Origin: Bifidobacterium oedipodis
GTDB taxonomy: Bacteria > Actinomycetota > Actinomycetes > Actinomycetales > Bifidobacteriaceae
Reading direction: 5' to 3'
Assembly (NCBI RefSeq): GCF_012932425.1
Contig: NZ_JAAIII010000005.1
Coordinates: forward strand, 62,001-126,000
Length of the DNA stretch: 64,000 nucleotides
Part shown: positions 62,200 to 64,000 of the stretch, piece by piece
How the letters are laid out: each line of letters begins with the position of its first letter
Numbering within the stretch: the first letter of the stretch is position 1
Notes under the pieces: model-generated
Told to the model about the DNA's origin: nothing
What the model saw: the letters and a program-made list of their open reading frames with translations, nothing else
The model's database searches: none
Position numbers and translations under genes: made by a program

Positions 62200-63159
62200 A
62201 TGGCATCCGCAACTGTTTCGCCACAGGGCATCGCTCCGAAGATGTCCAGCGAGGAAATTCCGTTCAACCCCAAGGTGCGTCAGCATCGTACCTTCTCCGA
62301 CTGGGTAGTCGACATCATGATCGTGGTGCTTACGGTGGCTATCTTGTTTGTGGTCATTTATCCAATTTGGTTTATCATCATGGCTTCGTTCTCCGACCCC
62401 TCTGCCGTGGCCAAGGGCCAGGTGAGTGTCTGGCCGGTGGGATTCAACCTCAAGGGTTATTCCATGGTGTTTACCAACGAGGGTGTGTGGACTGGTTACC
62501 TGAACACCATTATCTATTCGTTGGGCGGCACCGCGCTCAACGTGGTGGTCACCATCCCGGCTGCCTTCGCTTTGTCCCGTCGTGAGTTCAAGCCCCGCCG
62601 TGTGCTGCTGTTCCTGTTCACCTTCACGATGTTCTTCGCCGGCGGCATCATCCCGAACTACATTCTGTTCCGTCAGCTGCACATGCTCGACACTGTATGG
62701 GTATTCATTCTGCCGACTGCTGTGAATGTGTTCAACTTGATTATTGCCCGTTCCTTCTTCGAGACTTCAATTCCTGAGGAACTGCATGAGGCCTCTGAAC
62801 TTGATGGTCTGAACTACTACGGCTACTTCTTCCGCATTGTCATCCCGCTGAGCTCCGCCATCATCGCCGTGATCACGCTGTACTACTTCGTGCAGCATTG
62901 GAACGACTATTTCACTGGTTTGGTGTATATGCGCAACTGGGATATTCAGCCGTTGCAGATGTGGTTGCAGCGCATCCTGCTGGGCACTCAGGCGGCCACG
63001 AACTCCTCTGGTTCCATGGACTTGGGACAGATGCAGTTGTTTGCCGATCAGATTAAGTACGGCATCATCCTGATCTCCACACTCCCGCTGTTGATTATCT
63101 ACCCCTTCATCCAGAAGTACTTCAACAAGGGCGTGATGATCGGCGCTGTCAAGGGCTGA
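62200..63159 (+). CDS. LplC-type sugar ABC permease, cluster 2
   Basis: This 319-residue permease shares SRREFKPRR, TMFFAGGIIPNYIL and KGVMIGAVKG with its paralogue at 45956 and has six helices. GAAGGAAAAGG precedes the ATG. A terminator at 63211 closes the transporter operon, with the GH43-like gene beyond. Confidence 0.92.
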   Translation: MASATVSPQGIAPKMSSEEIPFNPKVRQHRTFSDWVVDIMIVVLTVAILFVVIYPIWFIIMASFSDPSAVAKGQVSVWPVGFNLKGYSMVFTNEGVWTGYLNTIIYSLGGTALNVVVTIPAAFALSRREFKPRRVLLFLFTFTMFFAGGIIPNYILFRQLHMLDTVWVFILPTAVNVFNLIIARSFFETSIPEELHEASELDGLNYYGYFFRIVIPLSSAIIAVITLYYFVQHWNDYFTGLVYMRNWDIQPLQMWLQRILLGTQAATNSSGSMDLGQMQLFADQIKYGIILISTLPLLIIYPFIQKYFNKGVMIGAVKG

Positions 63160-63210
63160 TTGTTCCGGTAATCAACCACTAGTAAGGCTTACCTCTCCTC
63201 CTTCCATCTC

Positions 63211-63256
63211 AAGCCCGCGCAGGTTTTCTCTCCTTTCTTCCTGCGCGGGCTTTTCC
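63211..63256 (+). terminator. Terminator after transporter cluster 2
   Basis: AAGCCCGCGCAGG (63211-63223) pairs perfectly with CCTGCGCGGGCTT (63240-63252), followed by TTCC. It is a strong 13-bp stem. Confidence 0.8.
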
Positions 63257-63382
63257 TTTGCCTCATGGCGTTGAGTTGCCTGCAAAATCTTGGCTTCCCG
63301 ACTCTTCATTTGCCTGTTCTATCCATCTGTCCCATCGATTCGCCATTCTTTGGCACCTATTGCTGCTGCGAAAGTGACCATC

Positions 63383-64000
63383 ATGTCTGTTTCTGCTGTT
63401 TCCCCAATTGCTGATATTGCTGCCACCGATCTGTACGGCTACCTGTTGGTGCATTTTATTGAAGATCCCGAGCATTATGCCGAGCGTATTTACCTAGATT
63501 TGTCTGACGGCGACAATCCGGAGGTGTGGAATCCGCTCAACGGCGGCGAGCCTATTCTGACCTCCCCGCTGGGCACTCGCGGTGTGCGTGACCCCTACTT
63601 GGTGCGCAACCCGGAAACTGGGCGCGTATATATCCTGGCCACTGACCTGCAGGTGTTCGCTTCCGGCCATGGTTCCGAATCTGGTGCCGGCTGGTACGAG
63701 TGGAGCCACCACGGTTCCACGAACCTGATTATCTGGTATTCCGATGATCTGGTGCATTGGAGCGAGCCGCAGGAACTGGACGTGTCTCGTCGTGCCGATG
63801 GTTCGCATGCTGAGCTTGGCATGGCGTGGGCGCCGGAGGCGTTGTGGGTGCCGGATTATTATCCGGAAGGCCACGAGGGCGGCCGCGGCGCATTCGTGCT
63901 GTATTGGTCGAGCAAACTGTTTGCTGATAACGACCCCGAGCATACCGACGATACGGTTTACGACCGTGTGCTGTGGGGCGCAACCGCCGACTTCACCAAT
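63383..64000 (+). CDS. GH43-like glycosidase, 5' part only
   Basis: The reading frame is open from the ATG at 63383 to the window edge (206 codons). The start reads DLYGYLLVHFIEDP, then GEPILTSPLGTRGVRDPYLV with the RDPYL motif containing a conserved GH43 aspartate, VYILATDLQVF, SDDLVHWSEP and GMAWAPEALW, where the WAPE glutamate-bearing strand is typical of the family. No signal peptide is visible. It probably hydrolyses alpha-L-arabinofuranosides or beta-xylosides from sugars imported by the transporter before it. The ribosome-binding site is weak (AAAGTGA). The C-terminus lies outside. Confidence 0.8.
   Translation, partial: MSVSAVSPIADIAATDLYGYLLVHFIEDPEHYAERIYLDLSDGDNPEVWNPLNGGEPILTSPLGTRGVRDPYLVRNPETGRVYILATDLQVFASGHGSESGAGWYEWSHHGSTNLIIWYSDDLVHWSEPQELDVSRRADGSHAELGMAWAPEALWVPDYYPEGHEGGRGAFVLYWSSKLFADNDPEHTDDTVYDRVLWGATADFTN

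Noticed and set aside
1..64000. tRNA, rRNA, insertion sequences, integrases or phage genes
   Set aside because: No cloverleaf, rRNA block, transposase or integrase sequence was recognised on either strand.

Overview
The window is high-GC actinobacterial DNA, and its gene content points to Bifidobacterium, most likely the B. longum group. Supporting signs are a GH127 arabinofuranosidase with the HypBA1-type Glu/Cys zinc site, a GH43_24-like galactanase beside a GH42 beta-galactosidase, CUT1 sugar transporters without their own ATPase, many LacI and AraC regulators, a sortase-anchored extracellular glycosidase and a SenX3/RegX3-Pst phosphate locus. The species call is inference; no rRNA, tRNA, CRISPR array, phage or insertion sequence was recognised.

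Layout. (1) 131-1477: PepC-type cysteine aminopeptidase, then about 400 bases of palindromic repeats. (2) 1879-12986: a deoxysugar catabolic region. FucO (lactaldehyde reductase) and a LacI regulator face a long plus-strand run: RhaT-like permease, Gfo/Idh dehydrogenase, lactonase-like amidohydrolase, RhaM-type mutarotase, DapA/NAL-type aldolase, a substrate-binding-protein homologue without signal peptide, two tandem class III CoA-transferases and a MaoC hydratase. The first part reads as a non-phosphorylative route for an L-fucose/L-rhamnose-like sugar ending in pyruvate, lactaldehyde and 1,2-propanediol. The CoA-transferase/MaoC/cytosolic SBP tail and the absence of a sugar-acid dehydratase do not fit known schemes, which makes this the best candidate for an undescribed system. 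(3) 13423-18238: two tandem DAHP synthases, MTA/SAH nucleosidase, and an MHS-family transporter. (4) 18529-24983: SenX3/RegX3-like two-component system, a PHO-box-like direct repeat and pstSCAB.

(5) 25263-34537: LacI regulator, GH31 glycosidase, CUT1 ABC transporter and a 994-residue wall-anchored glycosidase, joined by a pair of near-identical operator palindromes. (6) 34614-42730: purine permease, GH127, AraC regulator, DUF624 membrane protein, two LacI regulators. (7) 43155-52550: LplB/LplC-type transporter, GH43_24-like enzyme, an unassigned six-hairpin-like glycosidase and GH42, probably for importing and trimming galactan/arabinogalactan oligosaccharides. (8) 52938-56946: an asymmetric heterodimeric ABC exporter. 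(9) 57162-64000: AraC and LacI regulators divergent from a second, paralogous transporter, followed by a GH43-like gene cut by the window edge.

Gene control is conspicuous. All four lipoprotein binding-protein genes are followed by a strong hairpin before their permease genes, several stop codons lie inside perfect palindromes, and most LacI/AraC genes sit next to operator-like dyads.
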